Assembly (NCBI GenBank): GCA_028564675.1
Contig: JAOVVO010000013.1
Span: 248,001 to 312,000 of the forward strand
Direction of reading: 5' to 3'
DNA from: Onchocerca lupi
Taxonomy: Eukaryota; Nematoda; Chromadorea; Rhabditida; Onchocercidae
Length of the DNA: 64,000 nucleotides
In this document: in pieces, positions 51,307 to 64,000 of the stretch
Numbering within the stretch: position 1 is the first letter of the stretch
How the letters are laid out: each line of letters starts with the position of its first letter
The notes under the pieces: generated by a model
The model's database searches: none
What the model was told of the DNA's origin: nothing
What the model saw: the letters and a program-made list of their open reading frames with translations, nothing else
Program-made: the position numbers and the translations under genes

Positions 51307-54300
51307 ACATAAGCATCGGAATATTCAGGGATCCGAAGTACGATTAAACCATACGAAATCAAATCATTTATATTTAAATTTCTTCATTCTTTAAAATATA
51401 TTTGCTATCGATTCTGTTTCTTCCGTGGAAGAATTGTTATCGGTTTCATAGATTTCTCATTTTCTTTTTCTGGATTTCATAGTAACAATTTCAATTAACT
51501 TTTATCGTTTTCTACTCTTTTATCGGTTTAAAGAGTAAATTCTTTACTCATTCATAGTTGAAAAACTAGCTGTAAAAGCAAATCTTTCTTCATGAAAATC
51601 CATTGATAGAAATCATGTAATTTAACTGTCGTTGATAATAAGCAATGATAAAACGGTGATATCGTTCAAAATTGCAAATTAAAACAACACTTAATTATGA
51701 TAATATCGATGTAAATTCGATATTCGCTAAAGAATTTACTCGATAGCACTACTGCATGTGTGCATGGTATGTTTACTTGACTCATATTTGAATGTGTAAT
51801 CCAAAATGTCCACAAATTCTCGATCGATCATTGCAAATCTCGAGATCCTCATATTTCTGCCTGATGAGCATATGTGGATGTTTGTGTGTTTGTTTTTACC
51901 TAAATTAAAGCAGAAAGAAAGAAGAAATGAAATAAGATATATGATTATTTATAATGGACGACTTGTGATAAGAAGGATGACAAGAGATGGGAGAGTAATT
52001 TGAGATATTTTGATGGTTTGCATGGCAAGCAATGACACTGATTAGATGGATTATCGATGAATTAGTTTAAGCAAGAAATAAATGATCATTTCTTATCACA
52101 AATTCAAATATTCATCCAAACTTTATTCAGGCTATCATACTGAGCTCTTCGTTGAATTCTGCACGAGCAATGATAATTTACGTCAAAATAAAGCTGAATT
52201 TCAGCGCATTGGAAAGATGGCCATTGAGAATGGCAACAGAAGGAAAAATATCTTTCCAACACTGATATGATATCACGATTTATCTTTTTCCTGTCAAGTG
52301 TCAGTGCGATAAGTTCGATATTAATTGAATGCTAAGAATAACTACTTCAATCTCATCTGTCCTGAATTTATCTTATGCCATTTTCAAAGTACCACTTATT
52401 GATAAGTTATTAGCGAGTAAGAAAGATGTTGAATTCCATAGATTTGTAAATTATTTAATTTTTCTAAATCTTTAGAGGAAATTTGAAAATTCAAGAAATG
52501 GCGTTTCAATTTACTGAACTGAGATTTTATTCTTTATGAACAATAATAAATAAAAGTACATAGAAAGATACTGTAAAAAAATAATAATTTATGGTTGGAT
52601 GATGAAAATTAACTTAAAAAAAGAGAAGAAACAATGGAGACTGTGTAATTTAATGGATAAACAGAAAGAAGACATGGCCTTCTACTTTACTGGACCAAAT
52701 TTTTTTAGCAAATTAGTATTATTGAAGATGAACAGAACGGAGACAGGTCAGGTCAGAGGTCAATCATGCACATATGTGTTGTAACGTTTCATGTCATTTT
52801 ATTTTTGCTTATTATGAAAAAATTATTCAGTATCAGGACGATTATTTAATAAATGATTGGAAGAAGTTAGTAGGAAATTTCTAGAAAAATGCATGTGATA
52901 AGAATAGGATAGAACTATCCTGAGATAATTAAACCAGGAAATAATCATTTTATGTGATATATTGATCGATTTTAGATCGAATTTCAATTTATAAATGGAA
53001 AATTCCAACATTTAAATAATTAGTAATCAATCCCCAAATCTCAATTCATGAAATGAGGAATTTCAACATTTAAAAATTAAATAATGAATTCTCAAAATGT
53101 TAGGCACTGTTTTTAATACCATCGCAATAATTATTACTTCTTTTTGCACAGCAGATTGGACATACTTCTTTATCAACTCTTTCTTTATAAGAGAAACTTG
53201 GTGGATTTCAAATTTCAAAAGTTCAAAAAGTGGCAAATTACCGAAGTTTAGGGTAAATGTACTGTAACTAAGGCTTCTCTCCATCTCTTTCAGGAAAAAA
53301 TGGAAAATAATGAGAAGAGATGAGATTATGTAACCATAAAAGCGAAATGTAGTGAAATGGCAGATGTCTGTACGTGTTCCCTTTAATTGGACAATAACAA
53401 GGCGGCTTCCATTTATAGTACCATCCATTTATCCTGCCAAGACAAGGCGAATGATGATGATCTTTTGGCTTCTTGATGAGTTGTTTGATGAAAAATGGAT
53501 TACAACCTAATATATCTCTCAAATTGCTCTTTTCCAAATTGTTGAAATTTGAACAATTTGCAATCACTAATTGGTTCATCTTCATCTCGGCATCGTTTCA
53601 TTGCAATATGTATTTGTATGTATGTCACAAATGGCGATATTGCTATTCTTAAATTGACCTGATCTTAAAAAAATATGCCAAGGGAACGATTGAACTGACG
53701 AAATATTAAAACAATTCTAATCATGAAATTGATCTAAAATAATCCAAATATCGAAACTATAGCAAAAAGTTCCTGAGACAATATCAGTTACATTTTATCT
53801 ACTTTTTCCAGCATTTTCATTGTGGTACCATTACGTGGTACCATTTTGATCAAAAAAAAAAAAGAAAAAAAATTCATTCATTCCAGATGGATGCGCTAGA
53901 AAACATACCATAATTTAGAATAAATTATACAGGCAGGAACCATAGCACCGACTTCTATTTTTGCCGATATCACCCATTAGCGCATTTTCTTGTGACTTCT
54001 TATGACCGTGAATAGATCCTATTGAGATACGCCGCGACAACTAAAGGCTTCAAAAAAGGACCGAAATGCGGGACTAGTCCGGTACACGGTAATTATGATA
54101 TTGTTCGGAAGAGTTAAGTCAATAATAATATGAAACCATCTTTGAACAAATAATACTGTTCTTGCTCGATGAATATCATAATTTGATCACAATTATTATA
54201 CATAGGGATCAGCTTTTACAACCTTTTTAATGTAATTCTTTTTGATCGAAATTTTCAAAATTTTCATTCAATTGGAAAAAATCGACTATATCAGACAATA

Positions 54301-56816
54301 TCACCGATACTGGAAGAATCTTATTTTTATCTTTCAATGTAAAAATCCATCTATCTGGCCGCGCAACAAACTTATATCTACTACTTTCGTACACAAATTT
54401 TTTGTAAAGAATTTTATGTAAAAGAACTTTATATTGAATGATTCTTAAACTTTACATATGGCATATTCAAAATTCAACCTAAACCATTGTAATTAAAGCT
54501 TTACATATGAGTAAAGCAAACAATTTCACAATTATAAAACTTTTGCTTGACATAATCGCTCATTAATTTAACACTGATAGCATGAAAAATTTTCAAGATC
54601 AATTTTATCATTTATGGATTCATTTTTAAATTATGACTAAATTAAGTCAAATAATCCATTATTTCTTATATTCTATGAATATTTTAAAAAGACAAGAAAT
54701 GAAGGATAAAGAATTTGAAAAAAAAAAAGAGATGTTAAATTTGACTAGTTTAATAGTTTATCCAATAAATCAAATGTATCTATTATTCAGAAAAAAAATC
54801 TAAATGTGAACTTTTTTTCGGCGGTATTTTGACATAAATCATTGATGTTTAAAGCAGTGAAGTGAAGGAAGAACTTGACGTAGCTGTAAATCATGCTGCA
54901 ACCGGAGCAAGCTCTATCGAGTGACAATCCGATCCAAATAGATGATTGCCAATCCTTTTTCTTCCTGAACTTTTATTACTGTTTCGTAATTTATCATATT
55001 TCCAGATCAGTACATACAATTCACCATATTCCTGAAAGTTTGTTCATATATCACAAAATTGAAGCATAAAAAGGGATTTATGAAGTGAGGTACTGCTAAA
55101 ACAATGAGATATCAATCAGAAAAAATATTCGAGTTGAATCAATGCGACATTTTAAATTCAAATTTACTTAAGATATTAGAATAACTAATACTTTTTTCAG
55201 AAAAAGAAATGCAAAAAGTTATAGAAAAATTTCGCAGCATTAAATTCCGTGTAATTTTCACAGGAGAGTGTTAAATTGCAATGTAAGTAATTAAAGCTAG
55301 TTTTGGGGCTTTATACATAAAACAGGAAGGTAATAGGAAACGATAAGAGCAATTTAGATTAACTTTCTGCCAAAAAAATTATGATCAGGCCATAAAACCA
55401 ATTAAATTGAATAACCTGAATTCGAAATAGTACTTGATAATTGATGCTAGTGTAGTTAAATAAATTACATCTAAATATAACAATTGCTAAAAATATAATA
55501 AAAAATTGTAATAATTAAATATAATAAACCATTATAGTACTGGACGATGTAAATAAAATAATTGACATTCTGAAATCATGAAAGTCATATTATACTTGGA
55601 TCCATAATTCATTTTCAAAAAACTCCAACCTGTCGTGTGGCGTTTGTTGAACTCTTCTCGGAATTGAAGCTAACAAATCATTTTATCTGCCCAACTGCTG
55701 AATATTTCAGAAAACTCTTACTTTTTTTTTTGGAAAAGAAATGCGTGAAGACCACACACTCCGTGCAAATGGTCGGTCTACTGGCTGGCTTAGAAGCCAA
55801 CATCAAAGGCTACCGATTAAACAAACATTTCAACAAATGCATAATTTGTTGCAGGCAATAATTAGGAAATCTTTTGAAACAAAAAAAAAACAAAAAGAAA
55901 AAAAAAAGAAAGAAAAACACATTATAAATGAAATTATTTGAATCATAGAGAAAAAATTCCTCGCTGAATATTTTTAGTAAGCAAGACTATTTGAGGGACT
56001 TCCTGGTTAATTTCATTCTTGAAAACAAATTTTTAAATAAACCTTGCTTTAAGTTGATCATCAAGTATCCAGTCTCGAATATGCATAATGCCCAGCACCA
56101 ATAGCCAGCAAGTATGATACACCAAACAATTAGGCGAATTATTCGCTTAATAGGGGACACTAGCAATTACTGCTTTGAATTTCATACTCTTCAGAGTACA
56201 GTTGAAAATTTTTATGGAAATCTAGGTTCAAAAAATCTGAAATAAATTCTTCAATTCTGCTAACAGCGACAAGTCTTCCAGCTTTCCGCGCATCTTTTAG
56301 CAGTGCATCTTATTTCAAGTCTTTAAATCACCAAAATTCTGACTTTTGTAGTTTTAAACACATCATACTCATTCTTTATTGCGATATTTAAACTTTTTCC
56401 CTTCTTTATGCAGTGAAAAATTAACAGAAATTATGCAACAATTATTTTTCAAATATATAACAATACAATTTGACAGATAAAACAACTCAATTTTTTGACC
56501 TTATATTGAAATTCCCGAGTTTCTGACGGAAGTAATCTTAAGTTTCCTTTAAGTGATGTTAAAGAAATTTGAGATTTTTGAACTTTGAATTAAAAAAAAT
56601 TAACAAGCGATCAAAAAAAGCAACCAATTAAATATTATTAAAGTTATTCACGCAAAAATGCGATGAATGACAATATTTTCGGACATCTTCATACTGCATT
56701 TCTCCTTTAATCATCGTTTCTTTTATCAAAAAAAAAAAAAAAAAAAAAAAATCTTTTTTAATAAAATCGAAATTATGTGAACCCTCCCTTGCAAATAATA
56801 TAAAACATATTTGGTA

Positions 56817-59367
56817 TTAAAAGTCATAGTCAAATTTTAAATAATCTGCATCAAATTCTTGAATACGAACATAACCATCTTCACCACCCGATACCACACA
56901 ATTGCCGCTTGGATGGAACGCCAGAGTATTGATCGGACCAAAATGTCCTTTGAAACGGGCAAACTCTTCTTCAAACACCTGCAAAAAAATTGATATATTA
57001 CTTAAGTAATGATTTCTTCCAGAAAATTTATAACACTCTGAAATTCAAAGATATCGAAAAACAATGAAACAATATTTTGAAATTAAAATCAAATCAAAAG
57101 CAATTTAATCGCTTACTAAATGATACAACTTCGCTTCAAAATGACCAGAAGCAGCTGTCGTTTGAGTTACTTTCATTGCTTCTTCTCCACCACCCAAGAT
57201 AACGTGATCCCGAATGGGTGAAATCGCTGCCGAGTTAACCGGACGTTCAGCCCTAAACATTAGAAATGATAAATGAAGTGAAACAATATTTCAGGCAACT
57301 GAAAACTTTATTTTCTGATAAAATCGAACTAGGTACTGAAAAAAATCTGTCCGTTTCAAAGAACATAAAATAAATAAACTATTAGAATATTAGAAAAAGT
57401 TTTAATTTCCTGTTTTATTGAAAACTAAAAGCTTGCTATTTTCAACAATATATGATAAAACTTACTTGTATGTCTTCAAGCAATCTAAAGTCCTCGCATC
57501 AAATAAGCGAGCTGTTTTATCTTTGGAAGCTGTTATCAAGAAACTTTCGTCAGTGCTCATCTGCATATCATTAATTTGAAATTTGTGAGCTTCATCATTA
57601 AAATTTACAATGTCATCTCCTTTGCGTATATCATATTGGTGAACATTTCCCTTTTCATTACCTGTAAACAAATTACGTAAAGATACTAATACAACAAAGC
57701 GTTCTGTTTAATTAGCTGAGTAGATATATATTCCGAATATAAGTAACGAATTTTTCCGATCTAACAAAACTATAACTTTTATAAAATCTTTAAGCAATTT
57801 GGGTGGTAGAAAATTATAGGTAATAATTACGTCAATAAAAAAAATCGAAATTATCCAAAATTTAAAGCCAACAAGTCTTTATTGCAATTGCACTTTTGGA
57901 TGTTACCTAATAGTTAACTACTTTGGTAAGACAAGTTAAAAACTCAAAACTTCATAGCTATAAGCCTCATAAGTGATGTAATCATAAAATAGTCAACATA
58001 CCGTAAAAGAGTCAATCTACGATTCGTAGCTTTCAAAGAAAAATTTAGTTTCGCAATATGAACGAATTTAATTATGTAAACTAAAAATGTTCAAATAACA
58101 AAACATGCTCTCGTCTCATTTCTAGTTATTTCCACTTAAATTCATTTAATGAAAAAAAAAAAAAAAACATAAGACCTTCTCTAAAGAGAGGAATAGATGC
58201 TCACCTACGCAAATTGTGTCATCCAAATGTGTCCAAACGCAAGCATTAGCTTGTGTCTGAAGTGATTTCTTAAATGCTGGTTGATTCTCGCCACTCATTT
58301 GTGATCCGTCTCGTATATCATACACGCATAATGAAGCCTCAAAGCATATGTTGTCACAAAGACCAAAAATTAGAAAATAAAGATAACTCGAGGTTGGATG
58401 GAGCAGTTCATTTCAATTTATTTTTCCCAAATATTTTAAACTTACTGGATCTGCAAAATTCTCTTATCTAATCTATAACTACTCAGTATAATCATTAGAT
58501 CTTTTTTATTATTCAGTTTATCGCATCAGTTACGCTAGGACGTTGTAGCCAGATATGGATTAACATTAAACTTCTGAAAAAAAAAATTTATCGGTTGAAG
58601 ATTTCAGTAAATTCACTGCCGTGCTTCTGCACTAATCAATAAAAAATAATATTTACTGAAGTCTTTAATAATAACTACATGAAAATTAAGCATTCGAATC
58701 AGCACACTGCAATGAAAGAAATCATTACTGATTATGAATGACTTTTCTTTAACATCATTTCAGCTTTCTCCCTGAAGTGGAGCCATCTATTAAGTAGTGT
58801 TTGAAAACTAGACGAACCATATTCTGTGTCATTTTTATAGTTGTAAAACCAATCAAGTTCCCACTGTAAGATAAACTAATAGATCGTGCAGCTGTTGGCG
58901 TTGAAATTGAATTTATCACATCGCCTGTCTCGCAATCCCACAACTAAAACGATTTTTTACTTATGATATATGAAAAGAAAAAGGCAAGCACATGCCAAGC
59001 ACATCATTATAAAAGAATGCTAACTGAAGACCGAATAATCGAAATATAAATTCAAAGATAGGTCTAACACTGTTTTCCATATAATTAAAAAAAATTAAAA
59101 GTATGTCCATGCATCAGTAAAAATAAACAGGCTTACCTTAACAAATACATCACCAGAAGCAGAGCAAAAATGTCGCGTATCCCAGGAGACATCGATATCC
59201 CAGATAACACCGTTGTGACCATCATATGTTCCGATCCGCTCACCATTTTCCATATACCACACGCATGGACTTTTATCTTTTCCAGCTGAGAATAACAAAT
59301 CGCCGTCTCTATTAATGCGTACTCGGGTCAATGCACGGTCGTGACCTTTCAGTGATAACGGTTTCAT
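56817..59367 (-). CDS. eif-3.I: Eukaryotic translation initiation factor 3 subunit I (WD40)
   Basis: Six minus-strand exons join in phase into about 327 aa, the family's usual length: 59367-59137, 58943-58818, 58337-58205, 57661-57466, 57252-57117, 56978-56817. The protein starts MKPLSLKGHDRALTRVRINR and is a WD40 propeller. Clear blades include FSAGKDKSPCVWYMENGERI, HNGVIWDIDVSWDTRHFCSA, ITASKDKTARLFDARTLDCL, ERPVNSAAISPIRDHVILGG and HFGPINTLAFHPSGNCVVSG, then GEDGYVRIQEFD at the end. eIF3i is part of the eIF3 complex that loads mRNA onto the 40S ribosome in the cytoplasm. The ATG at 59367 matches the family N-terminus. Exon 3 uses an unusual acceptor (GCTTTGAG|GCT), chosen because it preserves both phase and homology. 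A TTTAAG close upstream of the ATG could be a trans-splice acceptor. Confidence 0.95.
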
Positions 59368-60601
59368 CGTTTTCTCTTAAACTTAAATGTGACAAACGCA
59401 TACATCATCATATTATACCGTGAAATGAACGGCAGGCGAAGTTTGTGACAAAAATTGTGACTAATAACAATGGAATCTCGTCGTTCATTCTGTTGTTATA
59501 AAAAAAGTGTTAATTACCGTTCTGTTTTAATACTTCATTCTCAATCTCTAGTCTTCCACATATCACACCAATCACTAGCTTTGTTTCGAAGCTTACTGCA
59601 CCACCATCTCAAGGACAAAGGGTCACAAGCCCACCCAACCAACTAACTCGGGGTCAAATCTCGCTCATTTGGAGTCCAAGGTAAAGTAAGACCTTAATAG
59701 AAAATATGGTAACGATATGTACAACATTGCGTCTCAACATGACTAGTTATTCTGTCTAGTGCTGCTGTTTAGTGGACTTGATAACTTTACTTTTCGTTGA
59801 GTTGACAGTGTGAATTGACCTGACCAAGTTATCTCCTGCTTCAGTTGGCAAGGCTCTAACCTTTTGGCCTCATGAGGAAACTTTTTTCTGAGATTATGAA
59901 TTCTAGAATCTAAATTCAAACAAGAAGCATTTTGGAGAAGAAGATGATTGCATCAATCAGATATCCAAAAAAAGAAGTTAAGGGAAAATGAACTCATCCC
60001 ATTTTTAGGTTGGAATGAGGAACTTCAAGCCAGCAAGACATCAGATTTCTGGCTAATTGTGTTTGCATTTCATACACTTAAGAACTTTTTCTCGCTGCTA
60101 TAACGAGAATTGAATCCCACCGATTGACCAAGTTAAAGACCAATTTATAGAAACATTAAACAGAGTCCCGCTGAGTTTGACCTCTTTTTCAAAATTCACC
60201 TTTTTTACATTAGTGCCAAAAATAGGCCTAAGATGTGGTATTTCCATAAGATACATGCATCAATATTTTAATTCTACTAGTTAGATGCAACCTAAACAGA
60301 ACATTGGTCTTGTAGAAAAAACGCGAATGTATATTTATTTGAGCGCAACAATATGTCATGATACATCAATAATAGTAAATCAATGAACCAAAAAAGACAA
60401 ATTAAGTTAAAATGAATGATCACTAAAACTGAGTAGTTGGTGAGAAACCTTTGTATTTTTATTGTTTGGTGCAAATGAAGTAGCAGTCTTCGCTCTTCAT
60501 TGAAGTTTGTAGTTAATTTATTAAGTATCTTCAACCTATAAATACGAGTCATGCGCTATTTTTCACACGTCATAGAACACAGCTTATCTCTAAGAAGTAT
60601 A
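59368..60601. other. Spacer between eIF3i and AKAP17A-like genes
   Basis: About 1.2 kb between two minus-strand genes, so it holds the 3' UTR of the AKAP17A-like gene and the promoter of eIF3i. Position 59540-59670 is less AT-rich than its surroundings and could be eIF3i promoter. No exon was found. Confidence 0.55.
60517..60522 (-). terminator. Poly(A) signal AATAAA, AKAP17A-like gene
   Basis: AATAAA on the minus strand 80 bases downstream of the AKAP17A-like stop codon. Confidence 0.6.
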
Positions 60602-63600
60602 TTAATCTTCCCTGTCTTCACTTTTATTGGCATGTAATTTGCTGAGCATCATCTTAGCTTCAATCTGAAAACAAATCTAAATTACTACTTGTTTATCATT
60701 TGGATCAAAAAATAAAAAATTTAAAGTGAATGATCGTGAAACAAAAAAGCAATCAGTGATGAGTTATAATGGGAATACGGAAATAACCTTATTTTTAAAT
60801 GTAATATTAAATGTGAACGATATGATATAAGAGATTAAACCATGGAATGTTGTTTAAAATAGAATTACATGTCTGTTAACAAAAAGAAGAAATTAAATGG
60901 GACAGAAAACCGTACTCGTTTTCGCAATCTTTGTTCCTGTTCTCGAAGAAGAGCTTGTCTTAATTTCGTCTCCAATTCAGTTTGCAAATTTCCTTCCAAA
61001 TCTCTTGAACTCATTTCTAATCGAGAATTTTTCTCTCGCAGTTTTGCCTAGTAAATAGCCTTTTTTATCAGGAAAGATTTGTGGGAAAACAAAGATAATA
61101 AGCAGAGTTTGCAAAAAGCATTGGTGATGATTTTACAGAATTCGAAAATAACAAATCCTACATTTCTAAGTTTTGCGGAACAAATAACTTTATTTGATCC
61201 AACCTTTTCGAAATCAAGGATCAGATTCAGGATAGGATCATTTTTCGAATCCCAATAAATAAGAAACTACCTCAATTCTCCAAAAAAGTGCCGAAAGTAG
61301 TCTCCTTGACTCCAATTTCCGTTGGGCAATTAGCAGTTTTCTTTCTTCTTTTACGATCATTTCATTTAGACGTTCCTTCTTCAACCGTTCCTCTTGGTTT
61401 CGCTAAACTTTCAATTTGAAGTAATTTTTTCGTTATGATATGAAACAGCTAATATAACTTCATTCTTTTGATAAAATTATAATAAGCAATTGGGTGTACA
61501 ACTTAAATTTCTAAAATTACGAAAAAATCTCATTTTTTTAAATGAAGTTTGTAAATATTACAATAAATAGTATAAATATTCCATACTATATAAATTTGAT
61601 GAATTTCAATCTCCAAACTTCTAAATAGCTTTTGAAATTAGGAAATATGAACATAAAACATGAACATAAATGGAAAACTATCCGCAAGATAGAAAAAAAC
61701 CATCGAATTTTTCGAAACAAAAATTATTAACTTTTCGACATGTTCTTTTGTGTTTTTTTTCTTTTTGTGATCGACGATCGACATGTTCTTTTCCGGTATT
61801 CATTTTATTTTCATCTTCTTTTTCACTGCAAAAATGAACATTGTCTAGTAAGATCGCATACCTTCCAGTCATTCCACATATTTTGCTGAACTAAAAGATC
61901 TAAAAGTCCAAATGCAGCCTTCATTAACAGAGATGCAGACAAGGCGTCTTTCGAGATTTTCAAATTCATCAACTGAAAGACATCTTTATTGCAAATCCTC
62001 AATGTTTCGGAGTTAAACCATTCTATGAATTAAAATTAACAATTCTGAATTAATTCCAGTTAACTCAACTGAAATCAGTATATAATGACCAAAAAGTTAG
62101 GATTAATCGGTGCTACTGCATGTGATATTATAAACATTAACCTATGTTTGCACCTCCAAAAAGTCAGTACTTTTTACAAACTGCTTTCAGTACTCTTTAT
62201 GAATTGCTCTCGCACTGTCTGTCCTAGATGTTAATAGTCTCAAACAATAGCTATTACAAATAGACTTAAAACTGCTACTAAAGTAATAAAGGAAGAAAAA
62301 ATCAATTTCATACCGTTTTCGATATTCTTCTGAAATTTTTCGCTTCTCCGATTCTTTCAATCTTTCCCTTTCAACATTTCTTTTGTGTATGTTTTCGTCT
62401 GACAAATGTCTGTTTTTATCAAAATCGACCTGAAAGAAGTTTAACAATGTCGAGCTATTCATTTATAGGAGATTATTACCTGGAAACAAAGGCCAGCATT
62501 AAACTAAAGAATCTTTCAAGAATATCAGACTTTCGCGATTGCATCCACTAATCACGCAATAAACATCTTCCCGCTATTAACTCTTCGAAACATGAAGTAT
62601 CATAGATTGTTTTGGTGCATGACATTTGCTAACCTTGATGGCTGCTTCGAAGATTCTACCATCCGGCATCTTCTTCACTAATTTCTTGTTACGCAAAAAA
62701 TTCATGGCTTTGACGAATGATATGTATTCTACGAACTGTACATATCCTTCGAATAATATCTCCTGAAAAAAAAAATTATTAAAATAATTTTTTAATAATT
62801 TTTTTTATTAAAAAAATTGAGAAACTTGAAATGAATAAGCTGAGAATATTTATAACGTGAAATGAATATTACATTTTTTTTAAAAATTTTTTTATGGGGA
62901 CCATAAAGAAAAAGATTCCCCTTCTGTAAAGAACGGCTAACCTGTCCAAATGAGAAACCTGTGGTACGTACACCAGATATCTTAGCAGACATTTTCTTTC
63001 TATATGGATCGCAAACTGGAATATCAACGCAGCGAACTGTTCCAAAACGTTCGAAGACATTTTGAAGAATACGTTCACTGGGCAAAGAATCAGCAGTGGA
63101 ACCACACTCCTTGAAAATGAAATTGTTGCAGAATATAATAAAGGAAAGATGAAAAAAGTTGCAGAATCTAATAAAGGAAAAATGAAAAACTTAAATTTGA
63201 GGTTGTGGCATATACTATATTGCTTTATCAGTAATACTGAATAGCATTTAATGCAGAATGATATAATCTGAGATATTAATCAGTCATGCTTTATATTACG
63301 ACATGTCACAATATGTGTATTTCAGAAAAGTGAAATGAAAATAATGTAAAAATCTTCAATTTGAATAAACGACTAAATTTAATAAAAAAAAATAATGCAG
63401 GAAGTATAGAAGAAAATACAAATTATGAAGACATGGCAACTAACCTTAAACCAATTCGATGGCATTTTCGCAAGGTATATAGTATCCGGTCGTTCACCGG
63501 GTTCTAGCTCATTCATATTATCTGAATTTCGGAAGAATTCATCCCAATCATGTCGAGTGGGAAAATCCGACTTCGTTTCCGCCGCTCGGACTTTTAATGG

Positions 63601-63651
63601 TTCAAAGAAACCCATTACTTTCAATGTATAACCATCCAAAGCTTTGATGAC
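60602..63651 (-). CDS. AKAP17A: AKAP17A/XE7-like splicing factor, 5' end missing
   Basis: Eight minus-strand exons join in phase into 360 aa ending at 60602: 63651-63445, 63109-62942, 62762-62634, 62429-62314, 61997-61862, 61402-61271, 61047-60916, 60664-60602. The first holds LKVRAAETKSDFPTRHDWDE and ELEPGERPDTIYL. The second and third hold an RRM-like domain (VFERFGTVRCVDIPVCDPYR; EGYVQFVEYISFVKAMNFLR). Then come VDFDKNRHLSDENIHKRN and a long charged coiled coil including KEERKLLIAQRKLESRRLL. These match human AKAP17A, an alternative-splicing regulator in nuclear speckles that anchors protein kinase A. The protein ends shortly after the coiled coil, without the RS-rich tail of the human protein. 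The N-terminal exons lie beyond the right edge or were not recognised in 63652-64000. The exon at 61997 uses a GAG acceptor. Confidence 0.92.
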
Positions 63652-64000
63652 CTGAAAAATATATTTGCCATCCAAGAAAACGAATTTCAAGAAAAAAAAA
63701 GATAATTTCATTAATGAACTGATCTTCTATTACTGACAGTTCACGTGGATAAGTATGAACCTATTTCGATCATTTGAAAAAAAATGTTTTGAAATATAGT
63801 TTCGTGATATATAATAGGCATTATAAAAAACTAAGTGAAAGTAAAAAAAATTGCTGGATCAATATAGAAACTTTTCAATAGAAATTAACGACTAATGTCC
63901 AGAAAGATAATGTACCCTTTATAATGCAAGTCAAAAGAACTTGAATAGGGCAATATTTGTAACATATTTGGAAACAGATAATACATAACAGTTCAAATGA
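63652..64000. other. Probable AKAP17A-like intron at right edge
   Basis: AT-rich sequence upstream of the first visible AKAP17A-like exon. I saw no exon matching the N-terminal part of the family, so it is most likely intron. Confidence 0.5.

Larger units (their letters stand above)
49074..56816. other. Gene-poor region between the Islet-like and eIF3i genes
   Basis: About 7.7 kb where the two flanking genes converge; it must hold both 3' UTRs. Several short frames on both strands have no family resemblance. It contains A runs at 51274-51305 and 56728-56751, and a compositionally distinct island around 54030-54095 with a perfect 10-bp palindrome. Confidence 0.55.

Noticed and set aside
53063..53585. 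Overlapping minus-strand frames of 105-121 codons in the gene desert
   Set aside because: Two different frames of the same strand overlap, neither resembles a known protein, and no splice structure supports them.
55637..55941. Overlapping plus-strand frames ending in poly-Lys
   Set aside because: The ends are encoded by an A-rich low-complexity tract and no homology or exon structure is visible.
1..64000. tRNA or rRNA genes, or inserted bacterial endosymbiont DNA
   Set aside because: A by-eye look for T-arm GTTCRANTC motifs with pairing arms, rRNA-like sequence, or bacterial-style uninterrupted ORFs gave nothing convincing; a tRNA or covariance-model scan would be decisive.

Overview
The window is AT-rich eukaryotic DNA with many short, strongly conserved exons separated by AT-rich introns with GT..AG ends. 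It has long A/T homopolymer runs, polypyrimidine-CAG acceptors and several simple repeats. Composition, compact exons and gene content (an Islet/lim-7-type LIM-homeobox gene, OCRL, SYAP1, headcase, eIF3i, AKAP17A) suggest a nematode, most likely of the filarial type. The species cannot be fixed from this sequence alone. All exon structures were built by hand from reading-frame phase, splice motifs and remembered family sequences; no search or alignment was run.

Layout. (1) 1-1209, + strand: the 3' end of an inositol-polyphosphate 5-phosphatase gene cut by the left edge. (2) 2240-8617, +: a complete OCRL/INPP5B-like gene (5-phosphatase, ASH and RhoGAP-like domains), a tandem paralogue of the first. 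(3) 10040-12765, +: a SYAP1-like BSD-domain gene. (4) 18214-20077, +: a headcase (HECA)-like gene, with a possible frame-broken 5' exon at 15645-15777. (5) 20.1-29.3 kb: mostly non-coding, with one uncertain minus-strand ORF near 24.5-24.9 kb. (6) 29308-49073, +: an Islet-class LIM-homeobox gene (lim-7/ISL orthologue) spread over about 20 kb by large introns. (7) 49.1-56.8 kb: a gene-poor stretch. (8) 56817-59367, -: eIF3 subunit I. (9) 60602-63651, -: AKAP17A/XE7-like splicing factor whose 5' end lies beyond the right edge.

The genes do not form one pathway. They cover phosphoinositide turnover and membrane traffic (two 5-phosphatases), signalling or trafficking (SYAP1), developmental regulation (headcase, Islet), translation initiation (eIF3i) and splicing (AKAP17A). 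eIF3i and AKAP17A are co-oriented about 1.2 kb apart. The observations most worth following are the 5-phosphatase duplication, in which the shorter copy stops exactly where the longer copy continues into its ASH/RhoGAP half; the shortened and possibly frame-broken headcase gene; and a few structured or compositionally odd non-coding islands. I found no convincing evidence of a wholly new biological system.
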